Source of the DNA: Gammaproteobacteria bacterium
GTDB taxonomy: Bacteria > Pseudomonadota > Gammaproteobacteria > PS1 > Pseudothioglobaceae
Direction: 5' to 3'
Length of the DNA: 41,076 bases
NCBI GenBank assembly: GCA_015659815.1
Contig: DQME01000191.1
Coordinates: 1 to 41,076 of the forward strand
Shown here: in pieces, positions 33,353 through 41,076 of the stretch
How positions within the stretch are numbered: position 1 is the stretch's first letter
How the letters are laid out: each line of letters begins with the position of its first letter
Notes under the pieces: model-generated
The model's database searches: none
What the model was told of the DNA's origin: nothing
What the model saw: only the letters and a program-made list of their open reading frames with translations
Program-made: the position numbers and the translations under genes

Positions 33353-34948
33353 ATGCGAAGTGTATTAAGATTTTTCAGCATTTCACGCGTACTAATAAGG
33401 TACAGGCTCGATTCTCTGATTCTTTCAACGCCTCTCTTGAAGAGCTTTAAGCCGCTACTGTATTTAATACCCTGGCATTACTTTCCTGTTAACAAATATA
33501 CAAGGGGCGAAAGGATTAGACTAGCACTTGAAGAGCTTGGGCCTATATTTATTAAGTTCGGCCAGACGCTTTCTACTAGGAGAGACCTTTTACCAGACGA
33601 TATTGGCGAAGAGCTTGCTAAACTTCAAGACAAGTGCCCCGCCTTTAGTTCTGAGCAGGCTAAACAAATTATAGAAGAGTCTCTAGGCAGTTCAACGGAC
33701 AATCTGTTTTCAAGTTTTGACTTTGAACCTCTCGCTTCAGCTTCAATTGCACAGGTCCACTCAGCTACCACACATGGCGGTGACGAAATTGTTATTAAAG
33801 TGGTCCGTCCGAACATTTTAAAGCAGATCGAAAGAGACGTAGCACTCCTATACGTTCTGGCAGGGCTAATATCAAAACATCCTGATGGCCGTAGATTAAG
33901 GCCAAAAGAAGCTGTTGAAGAGTTTGAATATATAATTATTAATGAACTCAACATGATGACCGAGGCATCCAATGCTTCATTATTGGGTAAAAATTTTGCC
34001 ACCTCAGACCTATTGCATGTTCCACGCGTTTATTGGGATATGTGCAGAGAAAACATTTTAGTGACTGAACGCATATATGGCACACCTATAAGCGATATAA
34101 GTACGCTCACAGAAGATGGTGTTGACTTAAAAAAACTGTCAGAAAATGGTGTAAAAATATTTTTTACTCAGGTTTTCAAACATAATTTTTTTCATGCTGA
34201 CATGCATCCTGGAAACATTTTTGTGGGCACCGATGGCCAATATATTGGTGTTGATTTTGGCATTATGGGAACACTAAGCGATACAGATCAGTATTACCTA
34301 ACAGAAAATTTTTTAGCTTTTTTTAATCAGGACTATAAACGCGTTGCAGAGGTTCACATCGAATCAGGATGGGTCCCTGAGGGCACAAAGCTAGTTGAGT
34401 TCGAGTCTGCAATCAGAGGTGTTTGTGAACCGATTTTTGAAAAGCCCCTAAAGGATATTTCTTTTGGTCAGGTTCTTTTGAGTCTATTTAAAGAGGCGCG
34501 TAGGTTTGATATTTATATACAGCCACAGTTGCTTCTGTTGGATAAAACTCTATTAAACATTGAAGGTTTGGGCAGAACACTGTATCCTGAACTTGACTTG
34601 TGGACTACAGCTAAACCGTTTCTAGAAAATATTGTCAAAGAGAAATACAACATGAAAAACACATTTGAAAAACTTAAAACCAAGGCGCCCGAAATATTAA
34701 AGGAGATGCCCGAGCTTCCATCTCTAGCAGTAAGCGCGTTAAAGCAGTTAAAAAACATTGACACACTTTACACTAAACAAACCAAAAGCATAGTTAACCA
34801 ACTTCAAGACAACGCTAAAAAACAAACCTCTGCGATATTTTGTGGAAGTCTTGTAATACTGGCTGGTGTGCTTGCTATAAACTCATTATGGATTGCTAGC
34901 TCCGTAAGTGCTATTTTAGGGTTGTATTATTGGGCAAAATCTAGATAG
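33353..34948 (+). CDS. ubiB: ubiquinone biosynthesis protein UbiB (ABC1/ADCK family)
   Basis: FIKFGQTLSTRRDLLPDDIGEELAKLQDKCP; LASASIAQVHSA; FFHADMHPGNIFV; start corrected from 33302. Confidence 0.97.
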   Translation: MRSVLRFFSISRVLIRYRLDSLILSTPLLKSFKPLLYLIPWHYFPVNKYTRGERIRLALEELGPIFIKFGQTLSTRRDLLPDDIGEELAKLQDKCPAFSSEQAKQIIEESLGSSTDNLFSSFDFEPLASASIAQVHSATTHGGDEIVIKVVRPNILKQIERDVALLYVLAGLISKHPDGRRLRPKEAVEEFEYIIINELNMMTEASNASLLGKNFATSDLLHVPRVYWDMCRENILVTERIYGTPISDISTLTEDGVDLKKLSENGVKIFFTQVFKHNFFHADMHPGNIFVGTDGQYIGVDFGIMGTLSDTDQYYLTENFLAFFNQDYKRVAEVHIESGWVPEGTKLVEFESAIRGVCEPIFEKPLKDISFGQVLLSLFKEARRFDIYIQPQLLLLDKTLLNIEGLGRTLYPELDLWTTAKPFLENIVKEKYNMKNTFEKLKTKAPEILKEMPELPSLAVSALKQLKNIDTLYTKQTKSIVNQLQDNAKKQTSAIFCGSLVILAGVLAINSLWIASSVSAILGLYYWAKSR

Positions 34949-35038
34949 CCATTGCACTTAAGACTTTTATTTAGGCATCTTTTCGGGTAAAATTACCCTT
35001 TGGTATATTTGGTCGCAAAATATACTGTTTCAATGTAG

Positions 35039-35067
35039 CATCCAATAGAGGATGTTTTTTTATTTTT
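35039..35067 (+). terminator. hairpin plus T-tract immediately upstream of rplY
   Basis: CATCC-AATAGA-GGATG followed by TTTTTTTATTTTTT; short stem. Confidence 0.5.
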
Positions 35068-35079
35068 TGGAGAGTCAAA

Positions 35080-35778
35080 ATGAGTATTATAGTTAACGCA
35101 ACAACAAGAGAAGACAAAGGCAAGGGTGCGAGCCGCCGCCTACGTCGCGAAGAAATGGTTCCAGGAATTGTTTATGGAGGGAAAAGTTCTCCGGAATCAA
35201 TTTCAATCAACTTTCACGAACTAACACACCTTTTGGATGGTGAAGATGCCTTCACATCTGTATTGGACCTTGTAAATGGAAAAAATAAGGAGTCGGTAGT
35301 TATTAAAGATCTTCAACGCCACCCTGCAAAGAATATTATTACTCATATTGACTTTCTTCGTGTAGACGCGAAGCATGCAATTGTAACAATCACGCCTATA
35401 CACTTTATTGGCGAAGAAGATAACGAAGCACTTCGTATAGGTGGCATGCTAAATAAATTTGTTGTGTCTATAGAAATATCTTGTTTACCGAAAGACCTTC
35501 CGCACGGAATTGACGTGGATGTTAGCGGCCTAGAGATTGGTGATCATATAAGTTTAACTGGCCTTACGCTGCCTCATGGTGTTGTTATTACCTCTCTGCA
35601 GCATGGAGACATCGAAGCACACGACCAGACAGTTGTTTCTGTCTCTGAGGCTAAGATTATAGAAGAAGAAGACATTGAAGGCATTGAAGGCATTGATGAG
35701 GCTGGCGGGGCTGAAGGCTCTGAGGACGAGTCATCTGAAGGCGATAAATCTGAAGGCGAAGAGCCTAGTCACTCTTAG
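35080..35778 (+). CDS. rplY: 50S ribosomal protein bL25, general stress protein CTC form, acidic C-terminal tail
   Basis: RRLRREEMVPGIVYGG; VVIKDLQRHPAKNIITHIDFLRVD; CTC domain; EEEDIEGIEGIDEAGGAEGSEDESSEGDKSEGEEPSHS tail. Confidence 0.97.
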   Translation: MSIIVNATTREDKGKGASRRLRREEMVPGIVYGGKSSPESISINFHELTHLLDGEDAFTSVLDLVNGKNKESVVIKDLQRHPAKNIITHIDFLRVDAKHAIVTITPIHFIGEEDNEALRIGGMLNKFVVSIEISCLPKDLPHGIDVDVSGLEIGDHISLTGLTLPHGVVITSLQHGDIEAHDQTVVSVSEAKIIEEEDIEGIEGIDEAGGAEGSEDESSEGDKSEGEEPSHS

Positions 35779-35813
35779 TTTGTCTAAGATCGGCTGTATT
35801 TGGCCCGGATAGA

Positions 35814-36389
35814 ATGGCGATTAAACTGATTGTTGGCCTGGGAAACCCTGGCAAAGACTATCAGTCCCATCGTCACAATGTTGGCTTTTGGTTTGTTGAT
35901 GCCTTGGCAAAACTATACCCTGCAAAATTTAAGAATGACTCAAAACTATTCTGTGATCTTGCATTATCTAGCGTTTCTGACTTTCATGTTCGCGTCGTAA
36001 AACCAAATACCTATATGAACCGCTCAGGCCAATCAATTCAAAGTGTAGCCAAGTTTTTTAAAATTAATGTTGATGAGGTTCTGATAGTTCATGACGATTT
36101 AGACCTAGAACCTGGCTTTGCAAGGCTTAAATTCGGTGGGGGGCATGGAGGTCATAACGGACTTAGAGACGCTATTAAGGCTTTAGGGTCAAATGACTTT
36201 TACCGCTTAAGAGTTGGAATCGGACACCCAGGAGACAGCTCTCAAGTTTCAGACTATGTGCTACACTCTCCTGGGTCTTATGATTTGGGCTTAATACAGA
36301 ACGCCCTAGTAGACTCTCTTAATGTTATTGAAAAAGTAGTTGCTGGCGAGAACGAATCAGCAATGAAAGCTCTGCATACAAATGAATAG
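35814..36389 (+). CDS. pth: peptidyl-tRNA hydrolase
   Basis: [67 protein letters not shown]. Confidence 0.98.
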   Translation: MAIKLIVGLGNPGKDYQSHRHNVGFWFVDALAKLYPAKFKNDSKLFCDLALSSVSDFHVRVVKPNTYMNRSGQSIQSVAKFFKINVDEVLIVHDDLDLEPGFARLKFGGGHGGHNGLRDAIKALGSNDFYRLRVGIGHPGDSSQVSDYVLHSPGSYDLGLIQNALVDSLNVIEKVVAGENESAMKALHTNE

Positions 36390-36427
36390 TCGCTATTACT
36401 GGCATTGTTTTGCTCTTAGGTCTGCTT

Positions 36428-37519
36428 ATGGGCTTTAAATGCGGCATTGTTGGCTTACCTAATGTTGGAAAGTCTACTCTCTTTAACGCCTTAACCAAGG
36501 CAGGCATTGATTCCGCTAACTACCCTTTTTGCACTATAGAGCCAAACGTTGGTATTGTGCCATTAAACGACAACAGGCTTGACCAGCTTGCTGCAATCGT
36601 CAGTCCTGAAAAAATACTACCGACCACTGTTGAGTTTGTCGACATAGCAGGGCTTGTTAAGGGCGCCTCCAAAGGAGAGGGCCTAGGAAATCAGTTTTTG
36701 ACCAACATAAGAGAAACTGACGCTATTGTCCATGTAGTCCGTTGCTTTGATGATGATGACATTGTTCATGTTTCTGGAAAGGTGTCACCCATAGATGACA
36801 TTGAAATAATTAACACTGAGCTTATACTGGCTGACCTTATGTCCGTTGATAAGCTTTATAAGAAATCCATAAAAAATACCAAAGCCGGTCAGAAAGAAGG
36901 CCTGCCCCTTAAAACCCTTTTAGAAAAAATATTGCCCGCCCTAGAGGAGGGAAGCAGTGTTAGGTCTTTGTCATTTTCAGAGGATGAGACTAATACATTA
37001 GACAGTCTACAGCTGTTAACCTCAAAGCCTGTACTTTACGTCGCAAATGTTAGCGAAGATGGGTTTATAGACAACCCACACCTTGATTCTATTATTGCTC
37101 TCGCTAAAACAGAAGACGCAACAGTGGTGTCAATATGTGCATATATTGAGGCTGAAATCATAGAAATGGCTGAGGAAGAAAGGCGAGAGTTTTTAACCGA
37201 TATGGGCCAGTCAGAGGCAGGTTTAGACAGGTTAATTACTGCAGGATATGCCTTGCTTGGCCTTCAAACCTATTTTACTGCAGGAGTAAAGGAGGTTAGA
37301 GCTTGGACAATTAATATAGGCGATTGCGCGCCCGTTGCCGCTGGTAAAATTCATGGTGACTTCGAAAAAGGCTTCATTAGGGCGGAAACTGTTTCGTTTG
37401 ATGATTTTGTTGCTTGTGGAGGAGAGAAAGGCGCAAAAGAGGCTGGAAAGCTTCGCGCAGAAGGCAAGGAATATATTGTCCAAGATGGAGACGTTATGCA
37501 CTTCCTTTTTAATGTCTAG
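36428..37519 (+). CDS. ychF: redox-regulated ATPase YchF
   Basis: [48 protein letters not shown]; start corrected from 36410. Confidence 0.98.
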   Translation: MGFKCGIVGLPNVGKSTLFNALTKAGIDSANYPFCTIEPNVGIVPLNDNRLDQLAAIVSPEKILPTTVEFVDIAGLVKGASKGEGLGNQFLTNIRETDAIVHVVRCFDDDDIVHVSGKVSPIDDIEIINTELILADLMSVDKLYKKSIKNTKAGQKEGLPLKTLLEKILPALEEGSSVRSLSFSEDETNTLDSLQLLTSKPVLYVANVSEDGFIDNPHLDSIIALAKTEDATVVSICAYIEAEIIEMAEEERREFLTDMGQSEAGLDRLITAGYALLGLQTYFTAGVKEVRAWTINIGDCAPVAAGKIHGDFEKGFIRAETVSFDDFVACGGEKGAKEAGKLRAEGKEYIVQDGDVMHFLFNV

Positions 37520-37570
37520 CCCTGTCCGTCACTGGCTTACTAAAATAGGCAACAAATACAAAAAAAATAA

Positions 37571-39109
37571 ATGAAGTATACAAAGCAAACAAAGTTATTA
37601 GTGGTTTTAGATGGCTGGGGCCATTCGGAAATAATCGCGGATAACGCTATTGCTCTTGCCAAAACCCCTGTGTGGGACAGGCTAACTAAGCAATTCCCAA
37701 GCTCCCTGATCAACACAAGCGGTGAATCGGTTGGCCTTCCAGGCCGGCAAATGGGTAACTCGGAGGTTGGCCACCTAAACCTTGGAGCCGGTCGCGTAGT
37801 TCAACAAGACTTTACCAGAATCCATAATGAAATAGAAAGTGGTGATTTTTTTCGAAACCCTGTTTTAAGAAGTGCACTTGACTACGCAAACGAAAACAAC
37901 AAGGCGGTACACATTATAGGTCTACTCTCTGATGGGGGGGTGCACTCCCACGAAGATCACATACAATCGATGCTTGGTATGGCAAGTGATCACGGTTGTA
38001 GTGATGTGTTCCTGCATGTTTTTACCGATGGTCGCGACTGCGCACAAAAAAGTGCAATAAAGTATGTTAAGTCTCTTGAAGACAAGATAGACAGCCTTGG
38101 AGTGGGAGAGATTGTAAGTGTTATTGGTAGGTATTTCTCAATGGACCGTGACAATAGGTGGTCTCGTATTCGCTGTGCATATGAACTTATTGCAAAAGCA
38201 AAGTCTGAATTTATAGCTGATACGGCCTCCCATGCCATTGAAATGGCGTATGAAAGAGGGGAGACAGATGAGTTCATATCATCTACCATTGTTTCTGCCC
38301 CGTCCCCGGTAAACAAAGGCGACGTTATTGTTTTTATGAATTATCGTGCAGACAGGGCTAGACAGCTCACTCAAGCCTTTACTGACGAGGCATTTCAAGG
38401 CTTCTCACGAGGTCTGTTTATACCCACACAGTTCGTTTGTTTAACCGAATACAAGAAGGCATATAAGCTACCGGTTGCCTACCTGCCATCTAAACTTAAC
38501 AATGTGCTTGGAAAGTATTTATCAAATTTAGGCATGTCTCAACTTAGAATTGCTGAGACTGAGAAATACGCACACGTCACATTTTTTTTAAATGGCGGAG
38601 CAGAGCATCGTTTTTTTGGCGAAGACCGTATATTAATACCGTCCCCAAATGTTGCAACATACGATTTACAGCCTGAAATGAGCGCATTTGAGCTTACCGA
38701 CAACTTAGTTGAGCAAATTGAAAGCAGAAAATATAACCTTATTATTTGTAATTTTGCTAACACCGACATGGTTGGGCATAGTGGCAAGCTTGATGCTACA
38801 ATTAAGGCTGTTGAGGCTGTTGACTCTTGTCTTGGACTAGTACAAAAAGCAATACTATCAATTGGCGGAGAGATGCTCATAACCGCAGACCATGGCAACG
38901 CAGAACAAATGGTTAACCCCAAAAGTGGAGAGGTACACACTGCTCACACGAATAATATGGTTCCTTTGGTCTTTGTCAGCGACAGAAAAGCCACCATAGC
39001 CGACCCAGGTGTTGGGTCTCTGTCTGATATTGCGCCTACTATCTTATACATGATGAGCCTTGAAAAGCCCGAAGAAATGACAGGGAAAAGCCTGTTAATA
39101 TTAAATTAA
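37571..39109 (+). CDS. gpmI: 2,3-bisphosphoglycerate-independent phosphoglycerate mutase
   Basis: [59 protein letters not shown]. Confidence 0.98.
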   Translation: MKYTKQTKLLVVLDGWGHSEIIADNAIALAKTPVWDRLTKQFPSSLINTSGESVGLPGRQMGNSEVGHLNLGAGRVVQQDFTRIHNEIESGDFFRNPVLRSALDYANENNKAVHIIGLLSDGGVHSHEDHIQSMLGMASDHGCSDVFLHVFTDGRDCAQKSAIKYVKSLEDKIDSLGVGEIVSVIGRYFSMDRDNRWSRIRCAYELIAKAKSEFIADTASHAIEMAYERGETDEFISSTIVSAPSPVNKGDVIVFMNYRADRARQLTQAFTDEAFQGFSRGLFIPTQFVCLTEYKKAYKLPVAYLPSKLNNVLGKYLSNLGMSQLRIAETEKYAHVTFFLNGGAEHRFFGEDRILIPSPNVATYDLQPEMSAFELTDNLVEQIESRKYNLIICNFANTDMVGHSGKLDATIKAVEAVDSCLGLVQKAILSIGGEMLITADHGNAEQMVNPKSGEVHTAHTNNMVPLVFVSDRKATIADPGVGSLSDIAPTILYMMSLEKPEEMTGKSLLILN

Positions 39110-39122
39110 CACAGGAGAAAAC

Positions 39123-39797
39123 ATGAAACAACCTAACTTCATCGCGCCGTCTATATTGTCGGCTGATTTTGCAAAACTAGGAGAGGAGGTCGATAATGTT
39201 TTGAGAGATGGAGCAGACATCGTTCATTTTGATGTAATGGATAACCATTACGTGCCCAACCTGACTATCGGGCCCTTGGTTTGTGAAGCTCTTAGAAACC
39301 ACGGCGTTACAGCGCCTATTGATGTGCACTTAATGGTGAAACCCGTAGATAGAATTATTCCTGATTTTGCAAAGGCCGGTGCGTCTTTTATAACTTTTCA
39401 CCCAGAGGCTTCAGAGCACATAGACAGAACTGTCGGTTTGATTAAAGAACAAGGTTGCAAGGCAGGATTAGTATTTAACCCTGCAACATCTTTAAGTTAC
39501 CTTGATCATGTATTAGATAATTTGGACATGGTGCTATTAATGTCTGTTAATCCTGGTTTTGGTGGCCAGTCATTTATTCCTTCTTCTTTAGACAAACTTA
39601 GAATAGTTCGCAAAATGATTGACGACAGAGGCCTAGATGTTCGACTAGAGATAGATGGTGGCGTCAAAATTGACAACATCCAGAAAATTGCTGCTGCTGG
39701 AGCCGATACTTTTGTTGCTGGTTCTGCAATTTTTAACACTGTCGACTACAAAACAACTATAAATTCGATGCGTGAAGAGCTTTCAAGGGCGCAATAA
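39123..39797 (+). CDS. rpe: ribulose-phosphate 3-epimerase
   Basis: [62 protein letters not shown]. Confidence 0.98.
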   Translation: MKQPNFIAPSILSADFAKLGEEVDNVLRDGADIVHFDVMDNHYVPNLTIGPLVCEALRNHGVTAPIDVHLMVKPVDRIIPDFAKAGASFITFHPEASEHIDRTVGLIKEQGCKAGLVFNPATSLSYLDHVLDNLDMVLLMSVNPGFGGQSFIPSSLDKLRIVRKMIDDRGLDVRLEIDGGVKIDNIQKIAAAGADTFVAGSAIFNTVDYKTTINSMREELSRAQ

Positions 39798-39819
39798 TCA
39801 CGCACAGTTAACAAATTTA

Positions 39820-40025
39820 TGGGATAATGGCGCGTTTACGATTTTTATCTCGTAATTATTTAGTTGGATGCTTGGTTAATACAACAGGTCTTCTATAAAT
39901 TTAATGTATCACACGGTCTGGCATACTGGTCAGGGTGCCCTTTTTTGAAAAATTAAAGGGTTTGTCCAGTAGAGATTGTGGAAGAAAGAGTGATAAATTC
40001 GCTTTTTATTAACCCGGAGAAAATT
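39820..40025 (+). promoter_or_regulatory. rpsB promoter and ~190-nt 5' leader (candidate S2 autoregulatory leader)
   Basis: TGGGATAAT extended -10-like at 39820-39828; hairpin TTACGA-N8-TCGTAA (39836-39855); long noncoding leader before ATG at 40026. Confidence 0.45.
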
Positions 40026-41076
40026 ATGGCAAAAACGTCCATGAAAAAAATGCTTGAGGCAGGTGTTCACTTTGGTCACCGTTCTCGATACTGGCACCCC
40101 AAAATGGAGCGCTACATATATGGTGCTCGTAACGGTGTTCATATAATCAACCTAGAAAAAACATTACCGATGCTTGACGACGTCCTGAATTTTGCAGGAA
40201 AAACAGCTGCCACTGGCGGTTCGATATTATTCGTTGGCACAAAAAGAGCTGCAAGCGACATTATGAAAGAAGAGGCTATACGTTGTGGCATGCCATACGT
40301 AAATCATCGCTGGCTTGGCGGCATGATGACAAATTATAAAACCATTAAAGCGTCTATAAAACGCCTCAAGGACCTTGAGTTTTTAGCAGAAGACAGCTTT
40401 TCCCAGTTTGGCAAAAAAGAAGCTTTAATGATGTCTAGGGAAATGGAAAAACTGGAACGCAGCCTTGGTGGAATTAAAGATCTAGGAGGAATCCCTGACG
40501 TGGTTTTTGTTATTGATATTGGCCACGAACGGAACGCCGTAAAAGAAGCTCAAAAACTTAAGCTGCCAATAATAGGAATTGTAGACACAAACCACAACCC
40601 AGAGGGCATTGACTATGTAGTTCCTGGAAATGATGACTCAATTAGGGCCATAGGTTTTTATGCGAGAGAGGTTGCAAATGCTGTTTTAGAGGCTAAAGCT
40701 GCAGCGGCAACCCAAACCAAAGAAAGGGCTGCCAAAAAGCCTGTTGAGAAAAAGAAGACTACAGCTAACAATGACGAGGTTACCACAGGCTCAGATGATG
40801 TTTCTGATGATAAAAAGGCTAGTGCCGCTGAAAAGAAAGCACCAGCTAAAAAGCCTGATAATAAAAAGGCTAGTGCCACCACTGAAAAGAAAGCACCAGC
40901 TAAAAAGCCTGATAATAAAAAGGCTAGTGCCGCCACTGAAAAGAAAGCACCAGCTAAAAAGCCTGCTGCAAAAAAGGCTAGTGCCACCACTGAAATTAAA
41001 GCACCAGCTAAAAAGCCTGCTGCAAAAAAGGCTAGTGCCGCTGAAAAGAAAGCACCAGCTAAAAAGCCTGCTGCAA
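40026..41076 (+). CDS. rpsB: 30S ribosomal protein uS2 with repetitive K/A/P-rich C-terminal extension (3' end outside window)
   Basis: My translation from ATG 40026: [50 protein letters not shown]...[24 protein letters not shown]...[56 protein letters not shown]...then [14 protein letters not shown] repeats; absent from ORF track because no stop in window. Confidence 0.97.
   Translation, partial: MAKTSMKKMLEAGVHFGHRSRYWHPKMERYIYGARNGVHIINLEKTLPMLDDVLNFAGKTAATGGSILFVGTKRAASDIMKEEAIRCGMPYVNHRWLGGMMTNYKTIKASIKRLKDLEFLAEDSFSQFGKKEALMMSREMEKLERSLGGIKDLGGIPDVVFVIDIGHERNAVKEAQKLKLPIIGIVDTNHNPEGIDYVVPGNDDSIRAIGFYAREVANAVLEAKAAAATQTKERAAKKPVEKKKTTANNDEVTTGSDDVSDDKKASAAEKKAPAKKPDNKKASATTEKKAPAKKPDNKKASAATEKKAPAKKPAAKKASATTEIKAPAKKPAAKKASAAEKKAPAKKPAA
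40812..41075 (+). repeat. in-frame tandem repeat (51/54-bp units, 5 units seen) in rpsB 3' part
   Basis: Units at 40812 (51 bp), 40863 (54), 40917 (54), 40971 (54), 41025 (51): [17 protein letters not shown] / [18 protein letters not shown] / [18 protein letters not shown] / [18 protein letters not shown] / [17 protein letters not shown]. Confidence 0.95.

Noticed and set aside
40658-40990. Reverse-strand ORF of 110 aa with repeated FLAGAFFS hydrophobic motif
   Set aside because: It is the antisense of the rpsB K/A/P repeat tail; the forward frame has unambiguous S2 homology.

Overview
AT-rich chromosomal window, most likely from a gammaproteobacterium (Smg/DUF494, UbiE-UbiJ-UbiB, recN-nadK / grpE and argC-erpA neighbourhoods; assignment inferred from gene content only). 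Nearly all of it is compact housekeeping DNA. Left to right: a partial 5-oxoprolinase/hydantoinase-A gene (-), FAH-family hydrolase (-), SbmA/BacA-like transporter with a translationally coupled 54-aa ORF missing from the ORF track (-), trpB/trpF with two upstream uncharacterised ORFs (-), topA and smg (-), upp, rpmH-rnpA-yidD-yidC, a TauD-like dioxygenase, kdsC, a stand-alone MGMT-type domain (+), the complete atpIBEFHAGDC operon (-), recN and nadK (-), grpE, dsbD, accBC, argC, erpA, gltA, ubiE-ubiJ-ubiB, rplY (CTC type), pth, ychF, gpmI, rpe and a 3'-truncated rpsB (+). I saw no mobile element, CRISPR array, tRNA/rRNA gene or obvious defence/biosynthetic system. The most unusual items are rpsB with a histone-H1-like K/A/P tandem-repeat tail running off the window end, an uncharacterised ORF pair heading the trpFB operon, the small ORF behind the SbmA-like gene, a DsbD with two tandem N-terminal domains, and several strong palindromes in intergenic leaders. 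I found no convincing case for a wholly new multi-gene system.
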